DNA of 64,000 nucleotides from Pelomonas sp. Root405 (lineage in GTDB: Bacteria; Pseudomonadota; Gammaproteobacteria; Burkholderiales; Burkholderiaceae_C): NCBI RefSeq assembly GCF_001425165.1, contig NZ_LMDU01000001.1:1-64000 (forward strand), read 5' to 3'. The position numbers and the translations under genes are program-made. The notes under the pieces were generated by a model that did not search any database, had not been told where the DNA came from, and saw nothing but the letters and a program-made list of their open reading frames with translations. Every line of letters begins with the position of its first letter. Position 1 is the stretch's first letter. Positions 33,713 through 43,362 of the stretch are shown here, in pieces.

Positions 33713-36532
33713 TCAGCGGAAGCTGTAGCTGGCCGACACGGCCAGCGTGCGGCCGGACGGGTCAGCCACGCGTGGGTCCCAGCCGGCGCCGACGACGTTG
33801 TCGACGTTGTGATACGTGAACGGCGGCTTCTCGTCAGTCAGGTTGCGCAGGCCGGCGGTCAGCGTCAGGTTCTTGATGCCGGTGTAAGACGCGAACAGGT
33901 TGAAGGTCGTGTAGCTGTCGATCTTGCGGCGCGGCGTGCCGAAGCGAGTCAGGTCCTCGTCGTTGTAGCCGGACTTGTAGACCATGCTCAACGTGGCGGC
34001 CCAGCTGTCGCGCGCCCAGCCCACGTCGGCGGTGAACTTGTTGCGCAGGTAAAGGGTGCGTGTGCCGAATTCGCCGACCTGCTCGACCAGTGGCTGGGTG
34101 GCGATGGTGCGCTCCTTGTGGCTGAGCATGTGGGTGCCGTTGATGTTGGTCTTCCACAAGCCTGAGGCGAGCTTGAGTTGGTAGCTGGCACCCCAGTCGA
34201 TGCCGCGGGTTGAGCTGTCGGCGGCGTTGACCCAGCCGGCTTCCACGAGCGTGACCTTGCCGCCGGCGTCGCGCTTGAAGCGGTCCGAGAAAATGGCGTA
34301 GTTGTTCTTCAGCTCGCTCAGCGTCAGCTTCTTGATGCGGTCATCGAGGTCGACGCGCCAGTAGTCAACGTACAGCGTCACGTCGCTGATCGGCGAGACG
34401 ACGACGCCCAGCGTGCCCTGCTTGGACTTCTCCGGCGTCAGGCTGGGGTTGCCGGAGTCGATGTAGTTCACGCGCAGCGTGCATTGCGTCGGGTCGGTGG
34501 GGCACAGCGTCGGGTCCGGCCAGTCGGCAGTGTCCAGGCGCGGCGCGATGTTGGGGCTGAGCTGCTGGAACGTCGGCGCCTTGAAGCCGGTGTTGACCGA
34601 GCCGCGGAACAGCAACTGCTCGGCAGGCTGGTAACGGAAGGCGATCTTCGGGTTGGTCGTGCCGCCGAAGTCGCTGTACTTGTCATGGCGTACGGCGAGC
34701 TGCAGGTCCAGCCCCTTGAACACCGGCACGGCCAGCTCGGCGTAGACCGCCTTGACGTCGCGCGTCACCTCCGGGATGGCCGAATTGCCCGGGCAGTTGT
34801 AGACGATCTTGGACTTGCTGGCGTCGGACGCCGTCAGTGCATCGGCCAGACTGTCGCTGCAGGTGAAGGTGCCCGTTTCGGGCATGAACTCGAACGTCTC
34901 GCGGCGCAGATCGAAGCCCACCGCGAAGTCCAGCGGTCCGGCCGGCAGCTTCATCAGCTCGCCGGAGAGAGCGCCGTCGAACTGCTGCAGCGTCGTGTTG
35001 CCCCCCTGCAGGCGGCCACGGTCCTTGATGGACTCGATCAGCGTCATCGCCTCAGCCGACTGCTTCTCGCCCGGTTTTACCCAGGGGTTGATCTTGCCGG
35101 TGCGCAGCGCGTCGTTCAGTCGTCCCATGTTGGCGTAGCCGTCGACGAGGTTGGTCCAGCCCTCGGCCTTGGCGGTGGACAGGCCGAGCTTGTAGTCGTA
35201 GGCGCCGACGACGCCGTCCAGGCCGACCAGCAGGCGCTTGTTCTCCGCCACGTTCTCCAGTGTGCGATAGCCGAAGTCCTGCATGCGCCAGCGATAGGCG
35301 ATGGGCTTGGTCGGGTCGAACTGGTTGACGCCGGCAGCCTGCAGGTTCAGGTAGTGCGGGCCACTGACGGGGTAGTGGTTGTTGGCGGCATTGGTGGTGC
35401 TGAACTGACTGGGCGTCAGCTCGGCCGTGACAGCGGTGCGCGAAGCCGTCAGCTCGACAAAGGCGGTGTGGTTGTCGCTGAGGGCGAGGTTGCCGCGGGT
35501 GACCAGGTTGTAGGCCTCCTTCTTGGGAGACAGCATGTACTGGCGGCCGTAGTCGGTGTTGCACAGGTACTTGGTGGACGGTGCCGTCGCGTTCCAGAGC
35601 TGGGCTTGGTAGCGCACGCCGGTCTCGATGTCGCTGCAGTCGTCGGTCAGGGCGAGCAGGTTGATGCGGGTGTACCTGACCGGGTCACCCGTGCCGACCG
35701 TGGAGCCGGCCGTGCCGGAGGCGCCGCCCAGCGCCGTGCCCGCCACGGTGCTGGAGTTGCCCAGCACGTTGGCGAAGGGGTGGCTGGACGAGTCCGGCGA
35801 CAGCCGCCGGTCGGGCTGGAAGCCGTTGGCCCAGTCGCGGTCACGGCCGCGCAGCACGTCGTTGCTCTCCACGGACAGGCTGCCCATCACGTTGAAACGG
35901 TCCTGCTCGAGCGAGCCCATGCCGCCCGTCAGGCTGGCACGGCGCGTCGTGCCGGCGCTGGACTCCAACGGCTGCGAGAAGTCGACCTTGATGTCGGCCC
36001 CGATGAGGTCCTTCTTCAGGATGAAGTTGATGACGCCACCGATGGCGTCGGTGCCGTAGATGGCCGACGCGCCATCCTTGAGGATCTCGATGCGCGAGAT
36101 GGCCGCCATCGGGATGGCGTTCAGGTCGACCGCGCCGCCGCTCATGCCCTGGGCGGAGATGCGCCGGCCGTTCAACAGCACCAGCGTGCTGCCGGGGCCG
36201 AAGCCGCGCAGATTGGCATTGGCCGAGCCGCCGGTCAGGCGGTCGGTGTCGGAGCCGAAGACATTGTTGTTGGAGATGGCGCTGTCGGCGCCCGTGCCGT
36301 TGATGCCCAGCTGGCGCAGCATGTCCTCGGCGGTGACCAGGCCGCGGCCGCTGAGGTCGGCAGCCGTGATGACCTGCACCGGCAGCGCACCCTCGCCCGC
36401 GATGCGCTTGATGCTGGACCCGGTCACCTCGACGCGCTCCAGCCTCTTGCCGTCGTTTTGCGCAAGTGCCGCACCGACGTGAGCCCCGAGGCCGAGGATG
36501 GCCAGCTGTGTCACCAGACGCTTCAACTTCAT
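33713..36532 (-). CDS. TonB-dependent outer-membrane receptor
   Basis: A 939-residue outer-membrane receptor. It has a signal peptide (residues 1-25), then a TonB-box/plug region (RLERVEVTGSSIKRIAGEGALPV, later GFGPGSTLVLLNGRRI and GASAIYGTDAIGGVINFILKK), then a large 22-strand-type barrel ending in SASYSFR. The long N-terminus, the GxxS/T-rich plug and Asn-rich loops resemble receptors for large organic substrates (peptides, glycans, aromatic compounds) rather than siderophores, but the ligand is unknown. The ATG at 36532 has a strong AAAGGAG site 9 nt upstream. Divergent from the ornithine-cyclodeaminase-like gene. Confidence 0.93.
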   Translation of the reverse strand: MKLKRLVTQLAILGLGAHVGAALAQNDGKRLERVEVTGSSIKRIAGEGALPVQVITAADLSGRGLVTAEDMLRQLGINGTGADSAISNNNVFGSDTDRLTGGSANANLRGFGPGSTLVLLNGRRISAQGMSGGAVDLNAIPMAAISRIEILKDGASAIYGTDAIGGVINFILKKDLIGADIKVDFSQPLESSAGTTRRASLTGGMGSLEQDRFNVMGSLSVESNDVLRGRDRDWANGFQPDRRLSPDSSSHPFANVLGNSSTVAGTALGGASGTAGSTVGTGDPVRYTRINLLALTDDCSDIETGVRYQAQLWNATAPSTKYLCNTDYGRQYMLSPKKEAYNLVTRGNLALSDNHTAFVELTASRTAVTAELTPSQFSTTNAANNHYPVSGPHYLNLQAAGVNQFDPTKPIAYRWRMQDFGYRTLENVAENKRLLVGLDGVVGAYDYKLGLSTAKAEGWTNLVDGYANMGRLNDALRTGKINPWVKPGEKQSAEAMTLIESIKDRGRLQGGNTTLQQFDGALSGELMKLPAGPLDFAVGFDLRRETFEFMPETGTFTCSDSLADALTASDASKSKIVYNCPGNSAIPEVTRDVKAVYAELAVPVFKGLDLQLAVRHDKYSDFGGTTNPKIAFRYQPAEQLLFRGSVNTGFKAPTFQQLSPNIAPRLDTADWPDPTLCPTDPTQCTLRVNYIDSGNPSLTPEKSKQGTLGVVVSPISDVTLYVDYWRVDLDDRIKKLTLSELKNNYAIFSDRFKRDAGGKVTLVEAGWVNAADSSTRGIDWGASYQLKLASGLWKTNINGTHMLSHKERTIATQPLVEQVGEFGTRTLYLRNKFTADVGWARDSWAATLSMVYKSGYNDEDLTRFGTPRRKIDSYTTFNLFASYTGIKNLTLTAGLRNLTDEKPPFTYHNVDNVVGAGWDPRVADPSGRTLAVSASYSFR

Positions 36533-36739
36533 CGCAACGACTCCTTTTGATTCAATTGCCGGCGATGTTCGCCGCCGCGCCCCTGCCCGCCCAGGGGGCC
36601 GCACCCCAGGTGTTGCGCGCCGTTCAATGAATGCTTGTGCGCGGCACATAACCTGCGGGAATGTGTGCTGGCAGGAAAGCACGGCCGCGGTGCGCGCGGC
36701 CCCTCTACAGTGCCGCGCAACCTGTTCTGGAGTCCCGCG

Positions 36740-37672
36740 ATGCGACTGATCACCGAGGCCGAAGTGGCGGCCGTGCTTGAACCCGACGACGCCCGCAACG
36801 CCCTGCACGCCGCCTTCGCCCAGCACGGCCGCGGCCAGGCGCAGGTGCTGGCCCGCCACCGCGCGACCAGCAGCCAGGGCGGCGCGGCGCTGGCTATCAG
36901 CGCGATGGGCGCCATCCTGGACGGGGACGGTGAACTGCCCGCCGTGCTCGGCACCAAGGTCTATTCGGCGCGGAACGGCAAGTACAACTTCCTCGTCAGC
37001 CTGTTCTCGGCCGAGACCGGGGCGGCGCTGGCGACGCTGGAGGCCAACGAGTTCACGCGCCTGCGCACGGCCGCCGCCAGCGCCGTCGCCGCGGACCTGC
37101 TGGCGTTGCCTGAGGCGCGCACGCTGGCCATCTTCGGCGCCGGCATCCAGGGCCGCGCGCACGCCGAGGCGCTGTGCCGCGTGCGCCGCTTCGAGCGCGT
37201 GCTGGTCTGCGCGCGCTCGGGCGGCGAAGGCTTCGCGCGGGACATCGAGGCGCAGATCGGCATCGCGGCCAAGATGGTCGATGCGGTCACCGCCGCCGCC
37301 GAGGCCGACGTGATCGCCACCGCCACGCGCTCGGCAACGCCGCTGTTTGATGGCGGCCTGGTCAAGCCCGGCGCCTTTGTCGCCGCCGTGGGTTCCAGCA
37401 CGAAGACGGCCCGCGAGCTCGACGACACGCTGCTGGGCCGCGCGGCCCTCGTCGCCGTGGAGTGGTTGACCGCTGCGCAGCAGGAAGCCGGTGACATCGT
37501 GCTAGCTGCACCCGGCGTTGTCTCTGCCGAACGCCTGGTCGAACTGGGCGCGCTGATCGTCAGCCCGCGCTCGCGCGGACCGCAGGACATCGTCGTCTAC
37601 AAGAGCGTGGGCATCGGGCTGGAAGACGTGGCCCTGGCACGCTTGGTGGCGCATCGCCTGGGGGTGTGCTGA
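36740..37672 (+). CDS. Ornithine cyclodeaminase / mu-crystallin family protein
   Basis: A 310-residue NAD(P)-dependent enzyme. LAIFGAGIQGRAHAEAL (GAGIQG at 133-138) is the Rossmann dinucleotide site; TKVYSARNGKYNFLVSLF and the C-terminal YKSVGIGLEDVALARL are family blocks. Members include ornithine cyclodeaminase, delta1-piperideine-2-carboxylate / pyrroline-2-carboxylate reductase and alanine dehydrogenase. Sequence alone does not fix the substrate, but a reductase acting on cyclic imines from D-amino-acid breakdown would suit this neighbourhood. The stop overlaps the dacB ATG (TGATG). Confidence 0.86.
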   Translation: MRLITEAEVAAVLEPDDARNALHAAFAQHGRGQAQVLARHRATSSQGGAALAISAMGAILDGDGELPAVLGTKVYSARNGKYNFLVSLFSAETGAALATLEANEFTRLRTAAASAVAADLLALPEARTLAIFGAGIQGRAHAEALCRVRRFERVLVCARSGGEGFARDIEAQIGIAAKMVDAVTAAAEADVIATATRSATPLFDGGLVKPGAFVAAVGSSTKTARELDDTLLGRAALVAVEWLTAAQQEAGDIVLAAPGVVSAERLVELGALIVSPRSRGPQDIVVYKSVGIGLEDVALARLVAHRLGVC

Positions 37673-39087
37673 TGCGTGCCTGGCTGGTGTCGATGGCGCT
37701 GCTGCTGACGGGCTGCGCCACCACCTCGGTGCCCGACCCCGTGCAGGCTGCGCTCGACAAGGCCGGCCTGCCCGCCGACAGCCTGGGTTATGTGCTGCAG
37801 CCGCTGGATGGGTCGCGGCCGCCGCTGGCCCGCCGCGCCGACGACCCGATGGCCACCGGTTCGACGATGAAGCTGGTCACGGCCGTCGTGGCGCTCGACA
37901 AGCTCGGCATCAACCATCGTGGCCGCACCGAGCTGCTGGCTGCGGCGCCGCCGGTCGACGGGGTCATCGATGGCCCCTTGATCGTGCGCGGCGGCGCCGA
38001 CCCGGACCTGGACTGGGCCAGCCTGTGGTGGCTGTTGCGCCAGTTGCGCGAGAGCGGCGTGCGCGAGATCCGCGGCGGCCTCGTCGTCGACCGCAGCCTG
38101 TTCAACCCCGGCCGTTTCGACATCGGCCTTCCGCCCTTCGACGACGCGCCCGAGCAGCCCTACAACGTCATCCCCGACGCCCTGCATTTCAACGGCAGCC
38201 TGCTGAGCCTGGAGTTCGCCTCGACGGCGGATGCCGTGACGGCGCGCGCGCTGCCGGCCCTGCCCGGGCTGCAGGTCGACACGTCGGCGCTGACGATGAT
38301 CGACAGCCGCTGCCAGGACTGGAACGACAAACTCGCACCCAGCCGTGTCGAACCGACGGCGGACGGGCTGCGCGTGCAGCTGCTGGGCAGCTTCCCGCGC
38401 GGCTGCAAGCTGCGTGGCGACATGAATGTGCTGGACCGCCAGTGGCTGACCGCGCGCGCCGTGCGGCTGCTGTGGCAGGAGCTGGGCGGCACGCTCGGTG
38501 CGGGCGACGTGGAAAGCACCGCACCGGCCGGCGCGGTCGTGCTGGCCAGCCACCGCGGCCGGCCGCTGGCCGAGGTGCTGCGCAGTGTCATGAAGAGCAG
38601 CGACAACGCCTTGACGCGGCTGGTCTACCTGCAGCTGGGCGCCCGCGCCGCCCGGCCCGGCGAGCCCACGCGCGACGCCGCCGAGCGTGTCGTGCGCGAC
38701 TGGTTCGCCGCCCGCGGGCTGGACGCACGCGGGTTGGTGCTGGACAACGGCTCGGGCCTGTCGCGCAGCGAGCGCATCCCGCCGGCGCTGCTGGCCGCGC
38801 TGCTGCGCGCGGCGCATGCCGGTGCGCAGCAGCCCGAGCTGCTGGGCACGCTGCCGCTGGCAGGCGTGGACGGCACGCTGACGCGGCGCCTGAAGGACGG
38901 CCCAGCGACGGGCAAGGCGAGGCTCAAGACCGGCACGCTGCGCGATGCGGTCGGCCTGGCCGGCTTCGTGCCCGACGCGAGCGGCAAGCCCTGGGTGTTC
39001 GTCGCCCTCATCAACCATCCCGAAGCTGCAGTCAAGGGGCGGCCGGTGTTGGATGCGCTGGTGAACTGGGTGGCAGGGCAACGCTGA
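37672..39087 (+). CDS. dacB: D-alanyl-D-alanine carboxypeptidase/endopeptidase (PBP4 type)
   Basis: A 471-residue class C PBP. The lipobox-like LLLTGCATT gives a lipoprotein signal (Cys15). S-x-x-K is S64-x2-K67 (GSTMKL), SDN is S310-D311-N312 (KSSDNAL), and KTG is K419-T420-G421. The inserted domain between the first two motifs is as in DacB. It cleaves terminal D-Ala and cross-links in the periplasm. The start at 37672 overlaps the preceding stop by 1 bp. Convergent with the DUF885 gene (12-bp gap). Confidence 0.93.
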   Translation: MRAWLVSMALLLTGCATTSVPDPVQAALDKAGLPADSLGYVLQPLDGSRPPLARRADDPMATGSTMKLVTAVVALDKLGINHRGRTELLAAAPPVDGVIDGPLIVRGGADPDLDWASLWWLLRQLRESGVREIRGGLVVDRSLFNPGRFDIGLPPFDDAPEQPYNVIPDALHFNGSLLSLEFASTADAVTARALPALPGLQVDTSALTMIDSRCQDWNDKLAPSRVEPTADGLRVQLLGSFPRGCKLRGDMNVLDRQWLTARAVRLLWQELGGTLGAGDVESTAPAGAVVLASHRGRPLAEVLRSVMKSSDNALTRLVYLQLGARAARPGEPTRDAAERVVRDWFAARGLDARGLVLDNGSGLSRSERIPPALLAALLRAAHAGAQQPELLGTLPLAGVDGTLTRRLKDGPATGKARLKTGTLRDAVGLAGFVPDASGKPWVFVALINHPEAAVKGRPVLDALVNWVAGQR

Positions 39088-39099
39088 CGGCCGGCCGCA

Positions 39100-40980
39100 T
39101 CAGCTGTTCAGCACCCACTGCAGCACCGGCAGCGGCAGGTTGCCGGCACGCAGCACCGCGTCGTTGAAAGCGGCCATGGCGTCGGGCGCGGCATGCCGGG
39201 CGAGCCAGCCCTGGCGCAGCCGCAGCAACTCGGCCTGGCCGATCTTGTAGCCACATGCCTGCCCCGGCTTGACGCAGTAGCGGTCGATCTCGTTCTGCAC
39301 CGCCGCGGCCGAGCGGCCGGTGGCGTCCGCCAGTGTCTTCATCGCGCGTTCACGGCTCCAGCCGAAGGCATGCAGCCCGGTATCGACCACCAGGCGTGTG
39401 GCGCGCAACTGCTGCGCCTGCAGATAGCCCAGCCGCGCGAGCGGGTCGTCGGCATAGAAGCCGGCTTCATCCACCAGGTGCTCCGCATACAGCCCCCAGC
39501 CTTCGGAGTAGCCGTTGAACTTGAGCAACGAACGCACGGGATGCCGCTGCGCGATCTCCGCTTCATGCGCCTCCTGCCAGACATGCCCCGGCAAGGTCTC
39601 GTGCACGACCAGCGTCGGCAGCGTCCAACGCGGCCACACCGCGGTGTCGCGCAGGTTCAGGTAGAAGGCCGCGTCGCGCGAGCCGTCGAGGGCGCCCGGC
39701 GCCATGTAGGCACCCGGCGCGCCGGCCTCGGTCTCGGCCGGCACGCGCTTGACGGTCAGCGGCGCCCGCAGCGCGAGGCCCGACCATCGCGGCATCGCCG
39801 CCCGCAGGCGCGCGACCCATTCGTTGCAGTACGCGATGGCCTGCTGCCGGCCGGCGTCGGTATTGGCGAAGCGGTGCTCCGCCCGTTCGCCCAGCGCCCG
39901 CAGCCGCTCGCCGATGCCGCCCTGCGTCAGCCCCTGGCCGCGCAGCAGCGGCTCCATGCGCGCGGCGATCTCGGCAGCCTGCGCCAAGCCCATGCGGTGC
40001 ACTTGCTCGGCCGACAGCCCCGTGGTCGTGCCGACCTGCAATGACCAGGCGTAGTAGCGCTCGCCGTCCGGCAGGCGCCGCACGCCCGCCTCCTCGCTGG
40101 CAGTGGGCATCGCCGCGCGCACCGCGTCGCGCTGGCGTTGCACGGCCGGCAACAGCTGCCTTTGCAGCAGGTCCAGCGCCGCCGCGCGCTCGCGCGCAGC
40201 GGCGACAGGTGCCAGGGCGTCGAGCAGTGGCGAGCGCTCAGGCGCTGCGGTCACCAGACCGTCGAGCTGGCTCGCCAGCGTCGCCAGGATGAAGCGCGGC
40301 GCGACGACGCCGAGAGCGGCGTCGCGCCGGAAGCGTTCGGTCTCGTTGTCGATCTGCGCGGGCAGCTTGCCCAGCCGCTCCAGCCAGCTCGCCACGTCGT
40401 CCGCCGTGCGCAGCGGATGCTGTGTTGCCAGGAACTGCGGCCCGCTCAGGGCCAGCCCGATCATCTGGTTGATGACATAGGGCGTGCACTCCTGGGCCAG
40501 CGTCGCCATGACGCCCTGGTCGCCGTACGCGAACGCCGCCCCTTCTTGGGCGCGCGTCAACGTGAACCGCGCGGCTTCCAGCGTGGCGGCCGCCTGCGTG
40601 TTCAGGGCGGCTCGGGGCACGCCGGCCAGGCGGTTCAACGCCGCCGTGTAGCGCCTGGATTGCCGCGGCGCGGCGTCGACAGACCGGTCCGGCCAGCGCC
40701 CGCGCAAGGCTGCCCGCGAGCCGACATCGAGGCCCAGGGCCGTGGCTTCATGCGGCGCCTCGGTCAGCAGCTCCTCCGTCCAGCCATCGAGCAGGACGTC
40801 CAGCGACCCTGCGGTCTGCGTTGCCGGGCTGGCGCCACCGGGCTGGCGAGCGCAGGCGGCCAGCAGTGCGCTGCCGCACAGGGCGCCGGCCGTTTGCAAC
40901 AGCAGGCGGCGGTCCGGGGAGCTTGGCTGGAGGGTCATCGTGGTGTCGGCGGGTTGGGTCATGCGGCCATGCTCATTCAT
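39100..40980 (-). CDS. DUF885-family exported hydrolase
   Basis: A protein of about 626 residues of the DUF885 family (peptidase M-like, related to carboxypeptidase-like enzymes). The N-terminus SSPDRRLLLQTAGALCGSAL with LLAAC resembles a Tat/lipoprotein signal. The hallmark HETLPGH motif is in TLVVHETLPGHVWQ (about residue 460), with FNGYSEGWGLYAEHLVDE supplying further ligands. The family is probably a zinc peptidase, but few members are tested. The start is uncertain: ATG at 40980 or 40962 are alternatives to an upstream TTG. Divergent from LysR at 41027. Confidence 0.85.
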   Translation of the reverse strand: MNEHGRMTQPADTTMTLQPSSPDRRLLLQTAGALCGSALLAACARQPGGASPATQTAGSLDVLLDGWTEELLTEAPHEATALGLDVGSRAALRGRWPDRSVDAAPRQSRRYTAALNRLAGVPRAALNTQAAATLEAARFTLTRAQEGAAFAYGDQGVMATLAQECTPYVINQMIGLALSGPQFLATQHPLRTADDVASWLERLGKLPAQIDNETERFRRDAALGVVAPRFILATLASQLDGLVTAAPERSPLLDALAPVAAARERAAALDLLQRQLLPAVQRQRDAVRAAMPTASEEAGVRRLPDGERYYAWSLQVGTTTGLSAEQVHRMGLAQAAEIAARMEPLLRGQGLTQGGIGERLRALGERAEHRFANTDAGRQQAIAYCNEWVARLRAAMPRWSGLALRAPLTVKRVPAETEAGAPGAYMAPGALDGSRDAAFYLNLRDTAVWPRWTLPTLVVHETLPGHVWQEAHEAEIAQRHPVRSLLKFNGYSEGWGLYAEHLVDEAGFYADDPLARLGYLQAQQLRATRLVVDTGLHAFGWSRERAMKTLADATGRSAAAVQNEIDRYCVKPGQACGYKIGQAELLRLRQGWLARHAAPDAMAAFNDAVLRAGNLPLPVLQWVLNS

Positions 40981-41026
40981 CCGCGCCGATGACAAAATGA
41001 GCAGATCCTCATGAAGGAGCCGCGCC

Positions 41027-41932
41027 GTGACGCAACCGCCGCAGATGACCCTGGGTCAGCTCGATCTCTTCGTCGCCCTGGTCGAAGCCGGCGGCTTCAC
41101 GGCGGCGGGCGCACGGCTCGGCATCAGCCAGTCCGCCGTCAGCCATGCCATCAAGGCACTGGAGCAGGCACTCGGGACGGTCCTGTTCGACCGCCGCCAA
41201 TCGCCGCCGGTGCCCACTGCCGGCGCCTTGCGCCTGTTGCCGCATGCCCGCGCGATGCTGTCCTCTGCCGAGGCCATCCGGCAGGAAGTGCAGGCGGAGC
41301 AGGGCCTCAAGTCGGGGTTGCTGCGCATCGGCTCGTTCGGGCCCAGCTCGTCGTTGTGCCTGCTGCCGCGGCTGTTGCGCGCCTTCGCCCTGCGCCACCC
41401 CGGCGTTGAGGTGCGGGTCGACGAGGAAGCCGATGGCGTGATTGCGCAATGGCTGGTGGATCGCCGCGTGGAGCTGGGTTTCGTGACGCTGCCGGAGGAT
41501 CGCTTCGATACCGTGCACATCGCCAGCGACGAGTACGTGGTGGTGCTGCCGGAGCGCCACCCGCTGAGCGCGGAGGCCGCCATCCGCGCCAAGCAGCTGG
41601 ATGGCCAGCCCTTCATCGCAAGCGCCGCCGGCTGCGGCGACGAGATCGCGCACATCCTTGCGCAGGCGGGTGCGCGGCCGCTGGAGCTGTTTCGCCTGCC
41701 CCAGGTGCTGTCGGTGCTGGGGCTGGTGCAGCAGGGGCTGGGGGTATCGGTGTCCGTGCGCATGGCGCTGCCGGACGCGTGGCCCGGCGTCACCTACCGC
41801 CCGCTGCGGCCCGCCGTGCCCCGGCGGGTGGCGCTGGCCATGCTGGACCGCGACAAGCTGTCACCTGCGGCGCAAGCCTTCCTGAAGATGGCCAGCGCCG
41901 AGGCGCTGCCGCAGCGCGCAACGGCAGCCTAG
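41027..41932 (+). CDS. LysR-family transcription regulator
   Basis: A 301-residue LysR regulator. Its N-terminal winged helix is MTLGQLDLFVALVEAGGFTAAGARLGISQSAVSHAIKALEQ in layout (helix-turn-helix at about 20-42), followed by the substrate-binding-like domain from residue 95. The start is GTG at 41027, with AAGGAG 8 nt upstream. It is divergent from the DUF885 gene, the usual arrangement for LysR control of its neighbour, and runs 4 bp short of the convergent exported S66 gene. Confidence 0.92.
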   Translation: MTQPPQMTLGQLDLFVALVEAGGFTAAGARLGISQSAVSHAIKALEQALGTVLFDRRQSPPVPTAGALRLLPHARAMLSSAEAIRQEVQAEQGLKSGLLRIGSFGPSSSLCLLPRLLRAFALRHPGVEVRVDEEADGVIAQWLVDRRVELGFVTLPEDRFDTVHIASDEYVVVLPERHPLSAEAAIRAKQLDGQPFIASAAGCGDEIAHILAQAGARPLELFRLPQVLSVLGLVQQGLGVSVSVRMALPDAWPGVTYRPLRPAVPRRVALAMLDRDKLSPAAQAFLKMASAEALPQRATAA

Positions 41933-41935
41933 GGC

Positions 41936-42973
41936 TCAGGCCACAGCCGGCCCGAGCAGCCGCAGCGCGCCCGCGTCGGCATCGATCTCCGCCATGGCGC
42001 CCACCGGCACGGTCAGCTTGCGCTTGATGTGACCGATGGCCGCACCGCGGAAGACGGGAACGCCCAGCGGCAGGAAGTAGTCGTCGAACACCTCGTCCAA
42101 CGTCAGGCTGCCGTAGCCGTCGCCGGGTTCGCACTTGGTGAAGCGACCGAGCCCGACGCCGGCCAACTGGCCTAACGCGCCCGTCAGGCGCAGCGTGGAG
42201 AGGCAGCGGTCGATGCGGTAGATGTATTCGTTGATGTCTTCCAGGAACAGGATGGCGCCGCGGCAGTCCGGGAAGTAGGGCGTGCCGGCCAGCGAGGCCA
42301 GCACGGTCAGGTTGCCGCCCACCAGCGGACCCTGCGCTTTGCCGGCGCGGATCGTCGTGATGCGCTCCTCGCGCACGACGAGGTCGTCGGCCGGCTTGAC
42401 GACGGGGTTGCGCAACACGGCCGCCTCGGCATTCATGACGATGCTCTTGAAGCTCTGCACCGAGAAGTCGTTCCACTCCGACACGGCCACGGGGCTGTGG
42501 AAGGCGACCAGGCCGGTCTGACGGTGGATGGCGTTGACGAGGCTGGTCAGGTCGCTGAAGCCGCCAAAGAACTTCGGCTTGCGGCGGATCAGCGCGTAGT
42601 CCAGCTTGTCGACGATGCGGTTGCAGCCCGAGCCCCCGGTCATGGCCAGGATGCCGGCCACCGAGTCGTCGGCAAACATCGCGTTGACGTCGGCGGCGCG
42701 CTGGGCGTCGGTGCCGGCGAACGGCCCGCGCCGGGCGGCGACATGCTGGCCCGGCTTGACCTTGAAGCCCAGGGCCTGCAGCGACTCGATGGCGATCCTC
42801 AGGGGCTCGCGCTCGAAGGTGGCATTGGCCGGGCTGACCAGGCCGAGGGTGTCGCCAGCGCGCAGCCGCGGCGCCAGCAGCGGCGTCGACGCAGCGCGGG
42901 CGGGTTGGGCCGCTGCCAGCGCGCCGGTGGCGGCTGCGCTGAAGTGGAGTAGTTGACGGCGGGACGGGTTCAT
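41936..42973 (-). CDS. Exported LD-carboxypeptidase-like protein (peptidase S66)
   Basis: A 345-residue S66 protein. Unlike LdcA it has an N-terminal export signal with a Tat-like SRRQLL pair and an Ala-rich core ending QPARA (about residues 1-27). The nucleophile is Ser140 in FFGGFSDLTSL, the Glu lies in FLEDINEYIYRID, and the His in AIGHIKRKL. It probably trims peptide stems outside the cytosol. It is distinct from the cytosolic S66 at 32688. The ATG at 42973 is chosen because it starts the signal peptide. Divergent from the DUF1653 gene. Confidence 0.9.
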   Translation of the reverse strand: MNPSRRQLLHFSAAATGALAAAQPARAASTPLLAPRLRAGDTLGLVSPANATFEREPLRIAIESLQALGFKVKPGQHVAARRGPFAGTDAQRAADVNAMFADDSVAGILAMTGGSGCNRIVDKLDYALIRRKPKFFGGFSDLTSLVNAIHRQTGLVAFHSPVAVSEWNDFSVQSFKSIVMNAEAAVLRNPVVKPADDLVVREERITTIRAGKAQGPLVGGNLTVLASLAGTPYFPDCRGAILFLEDINEYIYRIDRCLSTLRLTGALGQLAGVGLGRFTKCEPGDGYGSLTLDEVFDDYFLPLGVPVFRGAAIGHIKRKLTVPVGAMAEIDADAGALRLLGPAVA

Positions 42974-43094
42974 GGCGCGTGCATCAGTCAGGGGTGGAAA
43001 GCTCACCGCATACATGGCCGCGTGGACTCGACGACCGTGCGCGGCATTGTGTGCGCGCTGACGGCCAACGGCGTGGCTGCGTTCCAATGCGAGC

Positions 43095-43340
43095 ATGAAT
43101 CCTGACCTGCCTGCATTGCCCCCGCTGGCCCCCGGCCGCTACCGCCACTACAAGGGCGGCGAGTACGAGGTGCTCGCCGTGGCCCGCCACAGCGAGACGC
43201 TGGAGGTGGTGGTCGTCTACCGGCCGCTCTACAACGACAGCGGCTGGTGGGTGCGGCCTTACGACATGTTCACCGGCACACTCGCGGTCGACGGCATCGT
43301 GCGGCCGCGTTTCGAGCGCATCGGCGAGGCACGTCGATAG
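43095..43340 (+). CDS. DUF1653-family protein
   Basis: An 81-residue protein of the DUF1653 family. YRHYKGGEYEVLAVARHSET followed by VVYRPLYNDSGWWVRPYDMF is the family signature. It is a small beta-barrel-like protein of unknown function. It is 22 bp upstream of the C13 peptidase gene and could be cotranscribed. Confidence 0.9.
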   Translation: MNPDLPALPPLAPGRYRHYKGGEYEVLAVARHSETLEVVVVYRPLYNDSGWWVRPYDMFTGTLAVDGIVRPRFERIGEARR

Positions 43341-43362
43341 GATCCCGCCCGGGAGAGCTGCA

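Noticed and set aside
34484-36550. Plus-strand frame of 688 codons opposite the TonB-dependent receptor
   Set aside because: Antisense to a gene with plug motifs, signal peptide and ribosome site; it has no motif and a composition typical of shadows.
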